DNA of 64,000 nt from Hymenobacter sp. DG01 (GCF_006352025.1 NZ_CP040936.1:1054001-1118000), one strand, 5' to 3'; positions 44,956-53,908 are shown, numbered from the stretch's first letter. Notes: generated by a model not told the origin, from the sequence alone. A program made the numbers and translations.

Positions 44956-45465
44956 TTAGCTGGGGTTTACTTTGGCGTGCTCGTCGCCGGTGGGCTGGTA
45001 CCGCTCGCCGGTGGCCACGGCTTTCACGTAGCCGAAGGCACGCACCAGCACGCTGCTGGGCTGGTCCCAGTACTCGCCGCGGTCAATGGTAATGCGCAGC
45101 AAGGCAATGTTGGGGTCCTCGGGGCCTTTCGGGAACCAGGCACGCAGGCCTTCACTCCACAGCTCTTTGATCTTGGCCTGGTCGGTGAGTACCGAAGCCG
45201 TGCCGGAGATGGACACGTAGAGGTTATCGTCGGGCTTGGAGTAGCCCAGGTTTACGTGCTGGTCTTTGCGCACCTCATAAATCTTGGCCGAATCTTTCTC
45301 CGTGAAAAACCACAGGACACCGTCGGCCTCGGGCTTGTGCGTGTACATGGGGCGGCTATGCAGGCCACCTTCCGCGTCGGCGGTGGTCAGCATGGCAATC
45401 TTGATATCCTGGATTCGTTCGATCAGCTTGGTCACGTCGTGACTTTGGGCAACTTGCTCAGCCAT
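44956..45465 (-). CDS. pyridoxamine 5'-phosphate oxidase-like stress protein
   Basis: A 169-aa split-barrel flavin-binding protein of the general stress protein 26 type. Marks are IKIAMLTTADAEGGLHSRPM, VLWFFTEKDSAKIYEV and VNLGYSKPDDNLYVSISGTA. Members bind FMN or F420 and usually lack true PNPOx activity. Monocistronic with a terminator; its ATG lies 102 bases from the divergent AcpH-like start. Confidence 0.83.
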   Translation of the reverse strand: MAEQVAQSHDVTKLIERIQDIKIAMLTTADAEGGLHSRPMYTHKPEADGVLWFFTEKDSAKIYEVRKDQHVNLGYSKPDDNLYVSISGTASVLTDQAKIKELWSEGLRAWFPKGPEDPNIALLRITIDRGEYWDQPSSVLVRAFGYVKAVATGERYQPTGDEHAKVNPS

Positions 45466-45567
45466 TATGTTCAGGTTTTGGTTTTGGTAGAGTAGGATGG
45501 TCCAGGAAATACGCGCCCCGCGCCCGAAGGTTCAGTTGTGCCATCTTTGCTTCTCGTACATCCGCCC

Positions 45568-46188
45568 ATGAACTTCCTGGCTCACCTGCTGCTTTCCGGC
45601 TCTCCCGGCACTACCCCTCATTACCCCGATATAGTGGTAGGCAACTTTGCCGCCGAGGCCTTACGGGGCCGCGCGGGCCTGCTGGCCTACCCCGAAACCG
45701 TGCAGCAAGGCATTCGGCTCCACCGCTTTATCGACTCCTTTACCGATGCGCACCCGGCCGTGCGCCGCACCACCGCCCGCCTGCGCGCAGCAGGTTTGGG
45801 CAAGTGGGCAGGGGTAGTGGCCGACGTGGGCTACGACCACCTGCTGGCCCGCGACTTCGCCCGCTACCATCCCAACCCCGCTGAACCCCTCTCGGTCTTC
45901 GCCCAGCGTATGTATGCCCTGCTCCACCTTCGCCGCCACGAGCTACCCGAGCGCCTGCAGGAAATGCTGCACTACATGCGCCTTCACGACTGGCTGACCG
46001 GCTACGCCCAGCCGGCCGGCCTGGAGCGGGCCCTGCTGGGCCTCTCGCGCCGGGTGCCCGCCGCCGCGGTGCTGGCTACCGGAGGTGCCGCGTTTCTGGC
46101 GGAATTGCCCGCGTACGAAGCGGATTTCCAGGAGTTCTGGCCGGAGTTGCGGGCAGGGGTAGCCGGTCGCATTATGTCCGACGAATGA
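45568..46188 (+). CDS. ACP phosphodiesterase (DUF479)
   Basis: A 206-aa protein of the AcpH family, which removes phosphopantetheine from acyl carrier protein. It starts MNFLAHLLLS, a hallmark of this group, with GNFAAEALRG, IRLHRFIDSFTDAHP (metal-binding His/Asp) and VVADVGYDHLLARDF. An in-frame upstream start at 45538 is less likely. The activity is inferred from the E. coli enzyme. Ends before two hairpins shared with the convergent slyD-like gene. Confidence 0.85.
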   Translation: MNFLAHLLLSGSPGTTPHYPDIVVGNFAAEALRGRAGLLAYPETVQQGIRLHRFIDSFTDAHPAVRRTTARLRAAGLGKWAGVVADVGYDHLLARDFARYHPNPAEPLSVFAQRMYALLHLRRHELPERLQEMLHYMRLHDWLTGYAQPAGLERALLGLSRRVPAAAVLATGGAAFLAELPAYEADFQEFWPELRAGVAGRIMSDE

Positions 46189-46204
46189 GATTGATGATAT
46201 AGTT

Positions 46205-46272
46205 CTATACTTTTTACTGGCCGATCAGACGGGAAGCTTCACTCCGTCTGATAGGCCAGTAAAAAGTAGAAG
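46205..46272. repeat. Long imperfect hairpin after the ACP phosphodiesterase gene
   Basis: Arms of about 28 bases (46205-46232 and 46245-46272) with CTTTTTACTGGCC / GGCCAGTAAAAAG as core, single mismatches. Different sequence from the TGTCAT-type hairpins. Confidence 0.7.
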
Positions 46273-46294
46273 TCAGTTCTACTCACTGATAATG

Positions 46295-46321
46295 AAAAAC
46301 GGGGCCAAGCGGCCCCGTTTT
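46295..46321. terminator. Bidirectional terminator before the slyD-like gene end
   Basis: AAAAACGGGGCC / GGCCCCGTTTTT, perfect with A and T tracts, between convergent genes. Confidence 0.9.
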
Positions 46322-46346
46322 TAGTTTCTGAACAGCTAGGTAAGGC

Positions 46347-46862
46347 CTAGTGGTGGTGGCCGCCTTCGCCGTGCACGTGGCCGTGGTCGAGTTCTTCACG
46401 GGTGGCGTCGCGGACGGCGGCTACTTTGCCGTCGAAGTGCATCACCATGCCAGCGAGGGGGTGGTTGAAGTCCATCTTCACCGAGTCGGCGCCGATGTCC
46501 ACTACTTTGCCTTGCATGTGGTGGCCCTGGTTGTCGGCCATGGGCAGGAAGTTGCCGACCTGCAGCATTTCCTCGTCAATCTGCCCGTCGATTTCGAATA
46601 CGTTCTTCGGGATGTCCACTACGGCCTGCTGGTCGTAGTCGCCGTAGGCTTGCTCGGGGGTGAGGGAGAAGGTGAACGAGTCGCCGGCCTGCTTGCCATC
46701 AAGCTGACGCTCAAACTCTTCAGGCAGGCCGCTATGGCCGAACAGGAATACCATGGGGGCATCTTCCTCGGCCGATTCTACGAGGACTTTCTCTTGGTTT
46801 TCGTCGGTTACGCTCAGGTCGTAGGTGATGGTAACGACTTTGTTTTCGCTGATTTGGGCCAT
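46347..46862 (-). CDS. FKBP-type peptidyl-prolyl isomerase, SlyD-like
   Basis: A 171-aa folding helper: FKBP domain split by an insert-in-flap chaperone domain (residues about 70-125), with FLFGHSGLPEEFERQLDGKQAGD at the isomerase core. The C-terminus ends DHGHVHGEGGHHH, a short His-rich tail that in SlyD binds nickel or zinc. Cytosolic, no signal peptide. Monocistronic. Confidence 0.87.
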   Translation of the reverse strand: MAQISENKVVTITYDLSVTDENQEKVLVESAEEDAPMVFLFGHSGLPEEFERQLDGKQAGDSFTFSLTPEQAYGDYDQQAVVDIPKNVFEIDGQIDEEMLQVGNFLPMADNQGHHMQGKVVDIGADSVKMDFNHPLAGMVMHFDGKVAAVRDATREELDHGHVHGEGGHHH

Positions 46863-47093
46863 GTTTCGGGGTGGACAATGGCGTCCGGGGCTGGAAGTGG
46901 AGAATTGGGTTTCGGTAGGCTAGTTACGGAAATAGCCCGGATTTGTCGGTGCCGGAGTGGGGCGGATTGCGTTTTACGGGGCCTCAGGCGGCTTTGTAAA
47001 ATTATGGCATCGGCTAACTGCCCGGTAAGCCCACCGTTAAGCTTGAGAAAGTAAACTGCTTTTTATTCTGCGCGTTGCGCCTGCCTTCGTCCT

Positions 47094-48230
47094 ATGAAAT
47101 CTTCCCTTACTGCCCTGCTGCTGGGTGGCGCCCTGCTGGCCGGCTGTCAGCAAAATCAGCCTAAAACGGAGCAAAACCCCGCCGCGCAACCCACCGACTC
47201 CACCGCTACGCACGTACCGCCCACCGCCGATACCGTGGCCACCATCGGGCAGCCGCAGCTGCTGCACACCCTGGACGAGGCCCACAACACCCCCGACGGG
47301 CTGGCCTTGGCCCCCGATGGCTCCATTATTCTGTCGGTACCCAACCTGGCCAACAACGCCTACCCCGCCGTGCTCATGAAAATGACCGACGACTCGCTCT
47401 CGACCTACCTCACCAACCTGCCCGTGGAGCCCACCACCCAGAAAGCGGCGCCCATGGACCTGGCCTTCGGGCCCGACGGCCACTTGTACTACGCCGAAAA
47501 CCAGTACGAAAACAGCAAGGATTTCAAATCGAGGCTGATGCGGGTGCGGGTGGAAAACGGCAAGCCCGGCAAGGTGGAGACGGTAGTTGATAAGTTTGGC
47601 CTGGCCAACGCGGTGGTTTGGAAGGGCAACACCCTGTACGTGACCGACAGCCAGTGGGACCTGCCCGGCAACGACAAGGGTAGCGCCATTTTCCGCTTTA
47701 CCCTGGCCGAGCTGAACAAGGGACCCATTCACCTGCAGCCCAAAACCAAGGACCCGCACGCGCTGGCCCTGTTCACGACAACGGTAAATGAAACCAACGT
47801 GGACAACGGCGTCGATGGCCTCGACTACGACAGCCAGGGCCGCCTGTACACCGGCTCCTTCGGCGACGGTACCTTCTACCGCGTCACTCTCAAGCCCGAT
47901 GGCACCCTGGCCCGGCAGGAAACCCTCACGCTCACGGGCAAGAAGATTCCGTGCATTGACGGGCTGATTATCGACCGGAAAACGGATAAGGCCTATGTCT
48001 GCAACTCCCGCCAGAACGCCATTGAGGTTATCGACCTGAAGACCCTGGCCGTGACGACTCTGGCCCAGAACGGCGACACCGACGGCCGCGACGGCCTGCT
48101 GGACCAGCCCGCCGAAGTGCTGCTCAAAGGCCAGCGCCTCTACGTCTCCGACTTCGACAAGCCCGAGCGCAACTTCGTGAATACCCGCTCCGACGCCCCG
48201 CACACCATGTCCTACATCAGCCTGAAGTAA
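47094..48230 (+). CDS. SMP-30/gluconolactonase-like lipoprotein
   Basis: A 378-aa lipoprotein (MKSSLTALLLGGALLAGC) with a Pro/Thr-rich linker to residue 55, followed by a six-bladed beta-propeller of the SMP-30/gluconolactonase kind. NTPDGLALAPDGS, PMDLAFGPDGHLYYAEN, NGVDGLDYDSQGRLYTG and DGLIIDRKTDKAY mark successive blades with potential metal ligands. Probably binds or hydrolyses a sugar lactone-like ligand in the periplasm; the ligand is unknown. Ends at a 31-base-armed hairpin. Confidence 0.78.
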   Translation: MKSSLTALLLGGALLAGCQQNQPKTEQNPAAQPTDSTATHVPPTADTVATIGQPQLLHTLDEAHNTPDGLALAPDGSIILSVPNLANNAYPAVLMKMTDDSLSTYLTNLPVEPTTQKAAPMDLAFGPDGHLYYAENQYENSKDFKSRLMRVRVENGKPGKVETVVDKFGLANAVVWKGNTLYVTDSQWDLPGNDKGSAIFRFTLAELNKGPIHLQPKTKDPHALALFTTTVNETNVDNGVDGLDYDSQGRLYTGSFGDGTFYRVTLKPDGTLARQETLTLTGKKIPCIDGLIIDRKTDKAYVCNSRQNAIEVIDLKTLAVTTLAQNGDTDGRDGLLDQPAEVLLKGQRLYVSDFDKPERNFVNTRSDAPHTMSYISLK

Positions 48231-48237
48231 TAACCCC

Positions 48238-48313
48238 TGTCATCCTGACGAAGGAAGGCCCTCTACCAAGAGTAATTACTCCTGGTAGAGGGCCTTCCTT
48301 CGTCAGGATAACA
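48238..48313. repeat. Inverted repeat with TGTCAT ends
   Basis: Arms of 31 bases, 48238-48268 and 48283-48313, one mismatch; left end TGTCATCCTGACGAAGG. Between the convergent SMP-30-like and isoaspartyl-peptidase genes. Confidence 0.85.
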
Positions 48314-48328
48314 AGAGCAGGGTGGGTA

Positions 48329-49248
48329 TTACCGTACCTCCTCGCGCCACACGGCCACGAAGGGTTCCTGCTCGCCGATGCGGTAGGCGCAGCGCATGAT
48401 GTTGGTGTTGCTTTCGATGGCCACGTTGCCGTCTTTGTCGATGGCAATGAAGCCTTTGTCACCTTTCAGGTCTTCGTCGCGGAGCTGCACGGCCTCGCGG
48501 CAGGCCTCAGGGGCAGTAAGGCCGCGGTACTTCACCAGGGCATATACTTCATGGGCCAGGGCTCCACGCAGAATTACTTCGCCGTCGCCGGTGCAGGATA
48601 CGGCGCAGGCCTCATTGGCTGCATAGGAGCCGCCCCCGATGATGGGCGAGTCGCCGACGCGGCCCTTGAGCTGCCCTTCGATGCCGCCGGTGCTGGTGGC
48701 CACGGCTAGGTTACCGTCCTGGTCGAGAGCCACGGCGCCCACGGTATCGTGCTCCTGGGGCTGCTTTTCCTCGTCTTGAATGATTTCCAGCCATTCTTTG
48801 CGGGCCTTTTCCGTCTCGAAGTAGTGCACGGCTTCCATGGTCAGGCCGTGCTGCAGGGCAAATTCTACGGCTCCTTCATCGGAAATGTGCACATGCTGAC
48901 ACCGTTCCATCACGGTGCGGGCCAGGCTAACAGGGTTTTTTACGTAGCGGACACTGTTCACGGCTCCGGCCTTCAAGGTGCGGCCGTCCATGATGGAGGC
49001 GTCCATTTCAACCTCGCCCTGCTTGTTGAGGCTGCTGCCCCGGCCGGCGTTAAAATGCTCGTTATTTTCCATGCTGCACACGGCGGCCTCCACCGCCTCA
49101 ACGGCCGAGCCCCCCGGTGCAGAATTTCCCAGCCGGCCTGCAGGGCCTCCTGTAGTCCCTGACGGATAGCGGCTTCCAGGTCCGGGGTCATTTTGGCGGG
49201 GTCCATGGTCACGGCGCCGCCGTGAATGACAATGGTGTAAGTTTTCAT
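48329..49248 (-). pseudogene. isoaspartyl peptidase / L-asparaginase, frameshifted in a G6 run
   Basis: Ntn-hydrolase that removes isoaspartyl residues from peptides or hydrolyses asparagine. The N-terminus MKTYTIVIHGGAVTMDP runs to GWEILHRG in one frame; GSAVEAVEAAVCSMENNEHFNAGRGSS to the stop is in another. The break falls in six C on the plus strand (49110-49115); seven would restore a 306-aa protein. The autocleavage Thr is in EHDTVGAVALD, with TGGIEGQLKGRVGDSP intact. This may be a true mutation, a phase-variable tract or a sequencing error. Confidence 0.85.
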
Positions 49249-49287
49249 AGAGGGGAAGGGGTAGGGTGGTAGCGGTGGTACGCACAA

Positions 49288-49319
49288 AAAAAAGCCCCGT
49301 TCGCAGCGAAGGGGCTTTT
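49288..49319 (-). terminator. Terminator-like hairpin upstream of the isoaspartyl peptidase gene
   Basis: AAAAGCCCC / GGGGCTTTT around TTCGCAGCGAA. Sits 5' of the peptidase gene and 3' of the helicase gene, so it probably ends helicase transcripts. Confidence 0.6.
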
Positions 49320-49367
49320 CCGTGTTAGTACGGGGCACTGGGAAAAATACGGAGGGAGTGGTGAGTT

Positions 49368-49530
49368 GTCATGGCGAGGAGGCACGACGACGCCATCCGT
49401 CCTTCACGAAGTACTACCCCCAGAAATGTGACAAAGCCCTTGACGTATGGTAGCGTCAAGGGCTTATCTGGTTCCAAGGCTTATCACAAATGGGAGGAAG
49501 GATGGCGTCGTCGTGCCTCCTCGCTATGAC
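49368..49530. repeat. Nested inverted repeat with TGTCAT ends
   Basis: Outer arms of about 32 bases (from 49368 GTCATGGCGAGGAGGC to 49530, mirrored GCCTCCTCGCTATGAC). Inside the long loop lies a second hairpin, AAGCCCTTGAC (49434-49444) / GTCAAGGGCTT (49455-49465). A two-level structure filling most of the 308-base gap between the helicase and peptidase genes. Confidence 0.8.
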
Positions 49531-49556
49531 AGCTTATTCACTCACCACTTCACTAC

Positions 49557-51539
49557 TCACTGCAGCTCCCAGGCGGTGCGGTAGGCGCCTATGCTTTCTA
49601 CGTAGTCGAGGAAGGCCTTGTAGAAGGGGTGGGAGCCCAGGGTGCTGGAGTCGCCGACGAGCAGGAGCTTGCGCCGGGCGCGGGTCATGCCCACGTTCAT
49701 GCGGCGGATGTCGGAGAGGAAGCCTATTTCGCCCTGGGGGTTCGAGCGGGTGAGGCTAATGGCAATAATATCGCGCTCCTGGCCCTGGAAGGCATCCACG
49801 GTGCCGATGCTGAGCATGCGGTGCTCCATGAGGCCGGCCAGCTCGTCGTTATCTTCCACCGCATCCTTAAGGTAGTTGATCTGGGCCCGGTAGGGGGCAA
49901 TAACACCGATGGTGAGCAGGTCCTCGGTGTGGTCGGCGGCATCGTAGGGCTCCAGCAATTGGGCCAGGCGCTTGAGCAGCAGGTCGGCTTCCTCGGGGTT
50001 GGCCGTGGACCGGCTTTCGTCAATGGTCAGCTCCTGGAAGCCGAAGCCGGCGGTGTCCAGAAACTCCACGGCCATATCCGGGGCGAAGCGCAGGTCGTAG
50101 TCGGGCAGGTCGGCGTGGGCCACACTGGGGGCAGCTTTCAATCGGCCTTCGTAGAACTGCTCCGAGCTGAACTCCATGATCTGCTCGTGCATGCGGTACT
50201 GCACTTTCAGCATGCGGGCCGTTTCGGGCTGGCGCCGGATGCACTTCTCGAACAAAGTTTCCCGCAAGCCCTGAGCTGCCGCTTTCTCGCTTTTCACGGT
50301 GGGCGGCAGCTGTTGGTGGTCGCCGGCCAGCACTACGCGGTTGGCTTTGGTGATGGGAATCCAGCAGCCCGGCTCCAGGGCCTGAGCAGCCTCATCAATG
50401 AACACCGTTTCGTAGGTGAGGTGGCGAATGGCGCGGTTACCGGCCCCTACCAGGGTGCATGTAATCACCTGCACCTGCTCCAACAGGTCCTCGGTGATGT
50501 AGCGCTCCAACTGGTCCGACTCCTGCAAGAGCAAGTGGGCCTGCTCCTTGAGCTGGCGGCGCTCCTCGCGCTCCTCCCAGCCGAAATGGCGCTTGAACTT
50601 GCCGGCCTGCTCGCGGTACTGCTCGGCCGTCTGGCGCATGCTTTTCAGCTCGGGGTAGCTCTTGTGCGCCATAATCTGCGCATCGAGGGTGTGCTCCAGC
50701 AGCAAATCAGAAACGCGCGAGGGGTTGCCCATGCGAATCACGTTCACGCCGCGCTCGGCCAGCTTTTCGGTGAGCAAGTCCACGGCTGTGTTGGAGGGGG
50801 CGCACACCAGCACCCGCCGCTCCCGCCGGATGGTTTCCAGGATGGCCTGCACCAGGGTGGTGGTTTTGCCAGTGCCGGGCGGGCCGTGAATAATGGCTAC
50901 GTCCTGAGCCGCCAGCACGTGGCGCACCGCCGCCAACTGGCTTTCGTTCAAGGGGGAGGGGTAGTACAGCGTGGCTTCCGACTCGGGCTTGTAGCGGGCC
51001 GGCCTGGCGCCCAGCAGCACGTCGCGCAGCTCGGCCAGGCGGCTCTCGTAGGCGCCCATCACCTTGCCCAGAGCGTACTCCATCTCGCGGTAGCTCACCT
51101 CGTCGAAGGTCAGGTCCACGCCCAGCTTGCCATCTTCCACCCAGTCGGGTAGGTCTTCCTTGGTGGTAGCCAGTAGGATTTTATTGCGCTTCACGCTGGT
51201 AATCACCCCCGAGAGGGTAGGGCGGTCGGTGGCGGCGCGGCCGGGAATATTCCCGAACAGGGCCGCGTTCTTGCCCACCTGAAACAGGTGCAGCCCACCG
51301 GCCCCGGCCGGACGCTCCAGCTCAATAACCAGCTTGCCGCCAAAGCCAATGTCCTCGGAGGTGATTTTGACGGGATACCAGGTCAGGCCCCGCTTCTGGC
51401 GCTCGGCAATGGTGGCCTGGGCGCTTTTGATTTTGAATTGCTCCAGGTCCTCCTGCTGCTCGAGCTTCATGAGGGCCTGCACCTTACGCAGCTCTTTTTC
51501 CAGCGCGTACGGGTCAGTATAGGTAGGTTGTTCAGCCAA
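49557..51539 (-). CDS. superfamily 1 helicase, IGHMBP2/UPF1-like
   Basis: A 660-aa DNA/RNA helicase. It has an N-terminal beta-barrel and coiled region (residues 1-190) and then the RecA cores: Walker A IIHGPPGTGKTTT, Walker B VFIDEAAQALEP, motif III LAGDHQQLPPTVKS, and motifs V/VI TVDAFQGQERDIIAISLTRS and NVGMTRARRKLLLVGD. Such stand-alone helicases act in nucleic-acid processing; the precise role in bacteria is unknown. The start is the TTG at 51539; an in-frame stop lies just upstream. Confidence 0.85.
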   Translation of the reverse strand: MAEQPTYTDPYALEKELRKVQALMKLEQQEDLEQFKIKSAQATIAERQKRGLTWYPVKITSEDIGFGGKLVIELERPAGAGGLHLFQVGKNAALFGNIPGRAATDRPTLSGVITSVKRNKILLATTKEDLPDWVEDGKLGVDLTFDEVSYREMEYALGKVMGAYESRLAELRDVLLGARPARYKPESEATLYYPSPLNESQLAAVRHVLAAQDVAIIHGPPGTGKTTTLVQAILETIRRERRVLVCAPSNTAVDLLTEKLAERGVNVIRMGNPSRVSDLLLEHTLDAQIMAHKSYPELKSMRQTAEQYREQAGKFKRHFGWEEREERRQLKEQAHLLLQESDQLERYITEDLLEQVQVITCTLVGAGNRAIRHLTYETVFIDEAAQALEPGCWIPITKANRVVLAGDHQQLPPTVKSEKAAAQGLRETLFEKCIRRQPETARMLKVQYRMHEQIMEFSSEQFYEGRLKAAPSVAHADLPDYDLRFAPDMAVEFLDTAGFGFQELTIDESRSTANPEEADLLLKRLAQLLEPYDAADHTEDLLTIGVIAPYRAQINYLKDAVEDNDELAGLMEHRMLSIGTVDAFQGQERDIIAISLTRSNPQGEIGFLSDIRRMNVGMTRARRKLLLVGDSSTLGSHPFYKAFLDYVESIGAYRTAWELQ

Positions 51540-51613
51540 CTTTTAGAGGTCTTATACGAATCGTTCGTAACAACGAAATCGGGGAAAAGGTGGCCGAAGG
51601 TCGGGGAGAAATT

Positions 51614-51621
51614 TAACTTTG
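51614..51621 (+). promoter_or_regulatory. -7 promoter box of the 51647 lipoprotein gene
   Basis: TAACTTTG matches TAnnTTTG. Expected start of transcription near 51628 leaves only about four bases before the first ATG (51632) but about twenty before the ATG at 51647, favouring the latter. Confidence 0.5.
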
Positions 51622-51646
51622 GCGGACTAAGATGAGTCTGTCTTCT

Positions 51647-52201
51647 ATGAAACCATATAATCTTTTAGTCGCTATTAGTTGGCTGATGGTATCTGCCTGT
51701 ACTCGTACCCCACATCATAGTAATACTATTACGGCAATACCCCATACATGCACATTCTCAGAACTGCAGGAGCCGATGCGGATTAAATTCGATGAGTTTG
51801 AAAAGCAAATCAGTGCTTTTGAAGCGAGTCAATTGCCACTAGACATACTGGTAGTTGAGATACGACCTGGACGGGCTGATAATGAACTTAAGCGCTTAAT
51901 TATTTCTCCAACCGGAGCTTCGTTGTTAGCAGTAAGGCACAACGTTCAGGATAGTATTTTCTTAGAGGGTAGCAGAGTGGACACTACTACGTTAAGAATG
52001 AATGTGACTGGTCATTATATGGTAAATAGTAATTCTCCATTCGCTCATACACCTACCATATGTGCGTTGGTGAAACGATACGGAAGAACTGCGTACACGT
52101 CAGGCGTAACGTCCTCGAACCTTTCCTGCCTTTCTGATTCAGCCAAGCAGAGAGTTCAACCGGGAATTTATTTAGCTCGTTGGCTACTACAATTGCATTA
52201 G
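51647..52201 (+). CDS. AT-rich lipoprotein of unknown function
   Basis: A 184-aa lipoprotein, MKPYNLLVAISWLMVSAC, of clearly lower GC than both neighbours. The body holds VVEIRPGRADNELKRLIISPTG and three further cysteines that could form disulfides. No domain recognised. Composition suggests recent acquisition. The start at 51647 is supported by the promoter position; 51632 is the alternative. Confidence 0.55.
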   Translation: MKPYNLLVAISWLMVSACTRTPHHSNTITAIPHTCTFSELQEPMRIKFDEFEKQISAFEASQLPLDILVVEIRPGRADNELKRLIISPTGASLLAVRHNVQDSIFLEGSRVDTTTLRMNVTGHYMVNSNSPFAHTPTICALVKRYGRTAYTSGVTSSNLSCLSDSAKQRVQPGIYLARWLLQLH

Positions 52202-52226
52202 TTAGCTTACTTGTTGAAGCCGTTAA

Positions 52227-52364
52227 TTATAGCCTAGAACCTGCGTGTGGCTCTTCTGTATCTTTCCATCTGGGCCAAATATGAGCAGGTAGAGTATTGA
52301 CTGATCGAAGGTGGAAATCCAGCAGGGGAGCCAGCAGCAAAGCGAAAACTAAAAACAGCTTCAT
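52227..52364 (-). CDS. possible 45-aa secreted peptide or gene remnant
   Basis: An ATG-started frame, MKLFLVFALLLAPLLDFHLR, looks like a signal peptide followed by 25 ordinary residues and a stop. It has no similarity I recognise and may be the stub of a decayed exported-protein gene. It fills most of the gap between the AT-rich lipoprotein gene and the VOC gene. Confidence 0.25.
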   Translation of the reverse strand: MKLFLVFALLLAPLLDFHLRSVNTLPAHIWPRWKDTEEPHAGSRL

Positions 52365-52407
52365 AAGCAACAGATTAAGCTCTCGGCAGCAGCAGGAAGG
52401 AGCGTTA

Positions 52408-52776
52408 CTACTGTTTATTAAACTCCCCGATGTGCCAGAGAACCCCTGAGGGGTCGTGCACGAAGCCTTCCTTGCCCCAGGCCTCCTGCCGGATGGGCAG
52501 CACCCGCACGCCAGGGTACTGGCCGGGCAAATCCAGGGCCGTCAGCTCCTGCCAGTACTGCTCCACATCGTCCACTTCCAGAAAGAGCATAGTATTGCCG
52601 ACCCAGTCTGGCACGTAGTAATCCTGCAGGTAAAAGCCCACGCCTTGCAGCGTGAAATAGGACACGGTCGGTGACAACACGGCTTCCGTGAAACCGAGGG
52701 TGCGGTAGAAACTACGCGACACGGCAAAATCTTTAGACCCGATGAAAGGCCGGAGGGAACGGGGTTGCGGAGGCAT
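52408..52776 (-). CDS. VOC-family (glyoxalase/bleomycin-resistance) protein
   Basis: A 122-aa vicinal-oxygen-chelate protein from the ATG at 52776. Typical parts are FIGSKDFAVSRSFYRTLGF, GVGFYLQDYY, TMLFLEVDDVEQYWQEL and WGKEGFVHDPSGVLWHIGEF. A single-domain member that would dimerise; metal ligands and substrate are not certain. An in-frame earlier start would add 13 unlikely residues. Confidence 0.82.
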   Translation of the reverse strand: MPPQPRSLRPFIGSKDFAVSRSFYRTLGFTEAVLSPTVSYFTLQGVGFYLQDYYVPDWVGNTMLFLEVDDVEQYWQELTALDLPGQYPGVRVLPIRQEAWGKEGFVHDPSGVLWHIGEFNKQ

Positions 52777-52856
52777 ATGGTTGAGGAGCCTGGAACAGGG
52801 TTTGGTGGCAGGCAATATGGCGGTTATCTGCCAAACGGGCTACCTCGCTAATAACA

Positions 52857-52884
52857 CAAAAGCCCGGCTATATGGCCGGGCTTT
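52857..52884. terminator. Bidirectional terminator
   Basis: AAAAGCCCGGC / GCCGGGCTTT hairpin between the VOC gene start region and the end of the NmrA-like gene; ends NmrA transcripts. Confidence 0.75.
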
Positions 52885-52903
52885 CGGGCGATGAAGCCTT
52901 GCG

Positions 52904-53764
52904 TTATGACTTGAAAATCTCCTGCACTCCTTCCCGCAGCGGGGTGGGCGGGCGGCCCAGCCAGTCGGCCAACTCGGCGGTGACGATGGATTCCTGGCCG
53001 TTTTTGATGTCGATGAGAAAGCCCGTGATGTACTCCACAGCTACCTCCGGCAACCCCTGGGCACGCAGGCGGGCCTGGAACTCGGGCGCCTCAATGGGGG
53101 TGTACGTCACGGGCCGGCCGGATAGCTCGCTCAGGGCCTGGGCTACGTCGGTGAAGGAATAGGTAGCTCCGCCAGTGAAGGTGAAGATGCGGTTCTCGCA
53201 GGCGTCATCGGCCAGCACGTTGGCAATGGCCTCGCCCATGTCGTGGCGCAGGGCAAAAGATACGCGGCCCTGGCCGGCCGGGAGTTGAATGCCCTTGTCA
53301 AACACCTGTGGGCCTACGAACTGCGGCAGCGTGTCCATGTACAGGATGTTGCGAAACAGCAGGTAGGAGAGGCCACTAGCCCGAATGTAGTCTTCCGTCT
53401 GGAAGTGACGCTCCATCAGCTGGTTGGTGAGGGTAGCGGGGTCCTGGAGGGCACGGCTGGTGTAGGCCAGGCATCCCACGCCAGCCTTTTGGGCGGCATC
53501 CACCACGTTGTAGTGCTGCTGCAGGCCGTCTTCGTCGGCCCCGCCGGACACGAGTAGCACTTTGCTGATGCCCTGCATGGCTTGCTCCAGGGAGGCCAGG
53601 TCGCGGTAGTTGCCTACCCGGATGCTGACACCCTGGGCTTGTAGGTGGGCGGCTTTTGCTTCGTCGCGCACCAGGGCGGCGAGCTGGTGGGCGGGGAGCT
53701 TACGCAGGAGCTGCTCCAGAACAACGGAGCCGATGTGGCCGGTAGCGCCGGTTATCAGAATCAT
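52904..53764 (-). CDS. NmrA-like NAD(P)H-binding oxidoreductase (QOR2-like)
   Basis: A 286-aa atypical SDR starting MILITGATGHIGSVVLEQLL, followed by LAALVRDEAKA (NADP-binding loop) and LLVSGGADEDGLQQHYNVVDAAQKAGV. It matches the QorB/NmrA class, which reduces quinones or acts as a redox sensor. No regulator is adjacent in operon, but an AraC-family gene lies 210 bases upstream on the same strand and may control it. Confidence 0.83.
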   Translation of the reverse strand: MILITGATGHIGSVVLEQLLRKLPAHQLAALVRDEAKAAHLQAQGVSIRVGNYRDLASLEQAMQGISKVLLVSGGADEDGLQQHYNVVDAAQKAGVGCLAYTSRALQDPATLTNQLMERHFQTEDYIRASGLSYLLFRNILYMDTLPQFVGPQVFDKGIQLPAGQGRVSFALRHDMGEAIANVLADDACENRIFTFTGGATYSFTDVAQALSELSGRPVTYTPIEAPEFQARLRAQGLPEVAVEYITGFLIDIKNGQESIVTAELADWLGRPPTPLREGVQEIFKS

Positions 53765-53908
53765 AGAAAAAGGAAAATGAGTGACGGATACACTGCAAAG
53801 GTGCTCCGTGAGGCCGCCGCCGGGAAGGGCAAAAGGGCGGGAAGGTTGGGCGAAATGGCGGAAAGCAAAGGTTCCAGAGTATCAGCCCGTCTAACTAAAA
53901 GCTAGAAA

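Noticed and set aside
47037..48203. 388-codon minus-strand frame over the SMP-30-like gene
   Set aside because: The plus strand has a lipoprotein signal and propeller repeats; the antisense product is low-complexity.
49629..51152. 507-codon plus-strand frame over the helicase gene
   Set aside because: The opposite strand encodes all helicase motifs; this product is Val/His/Gln-rich and meaningless.
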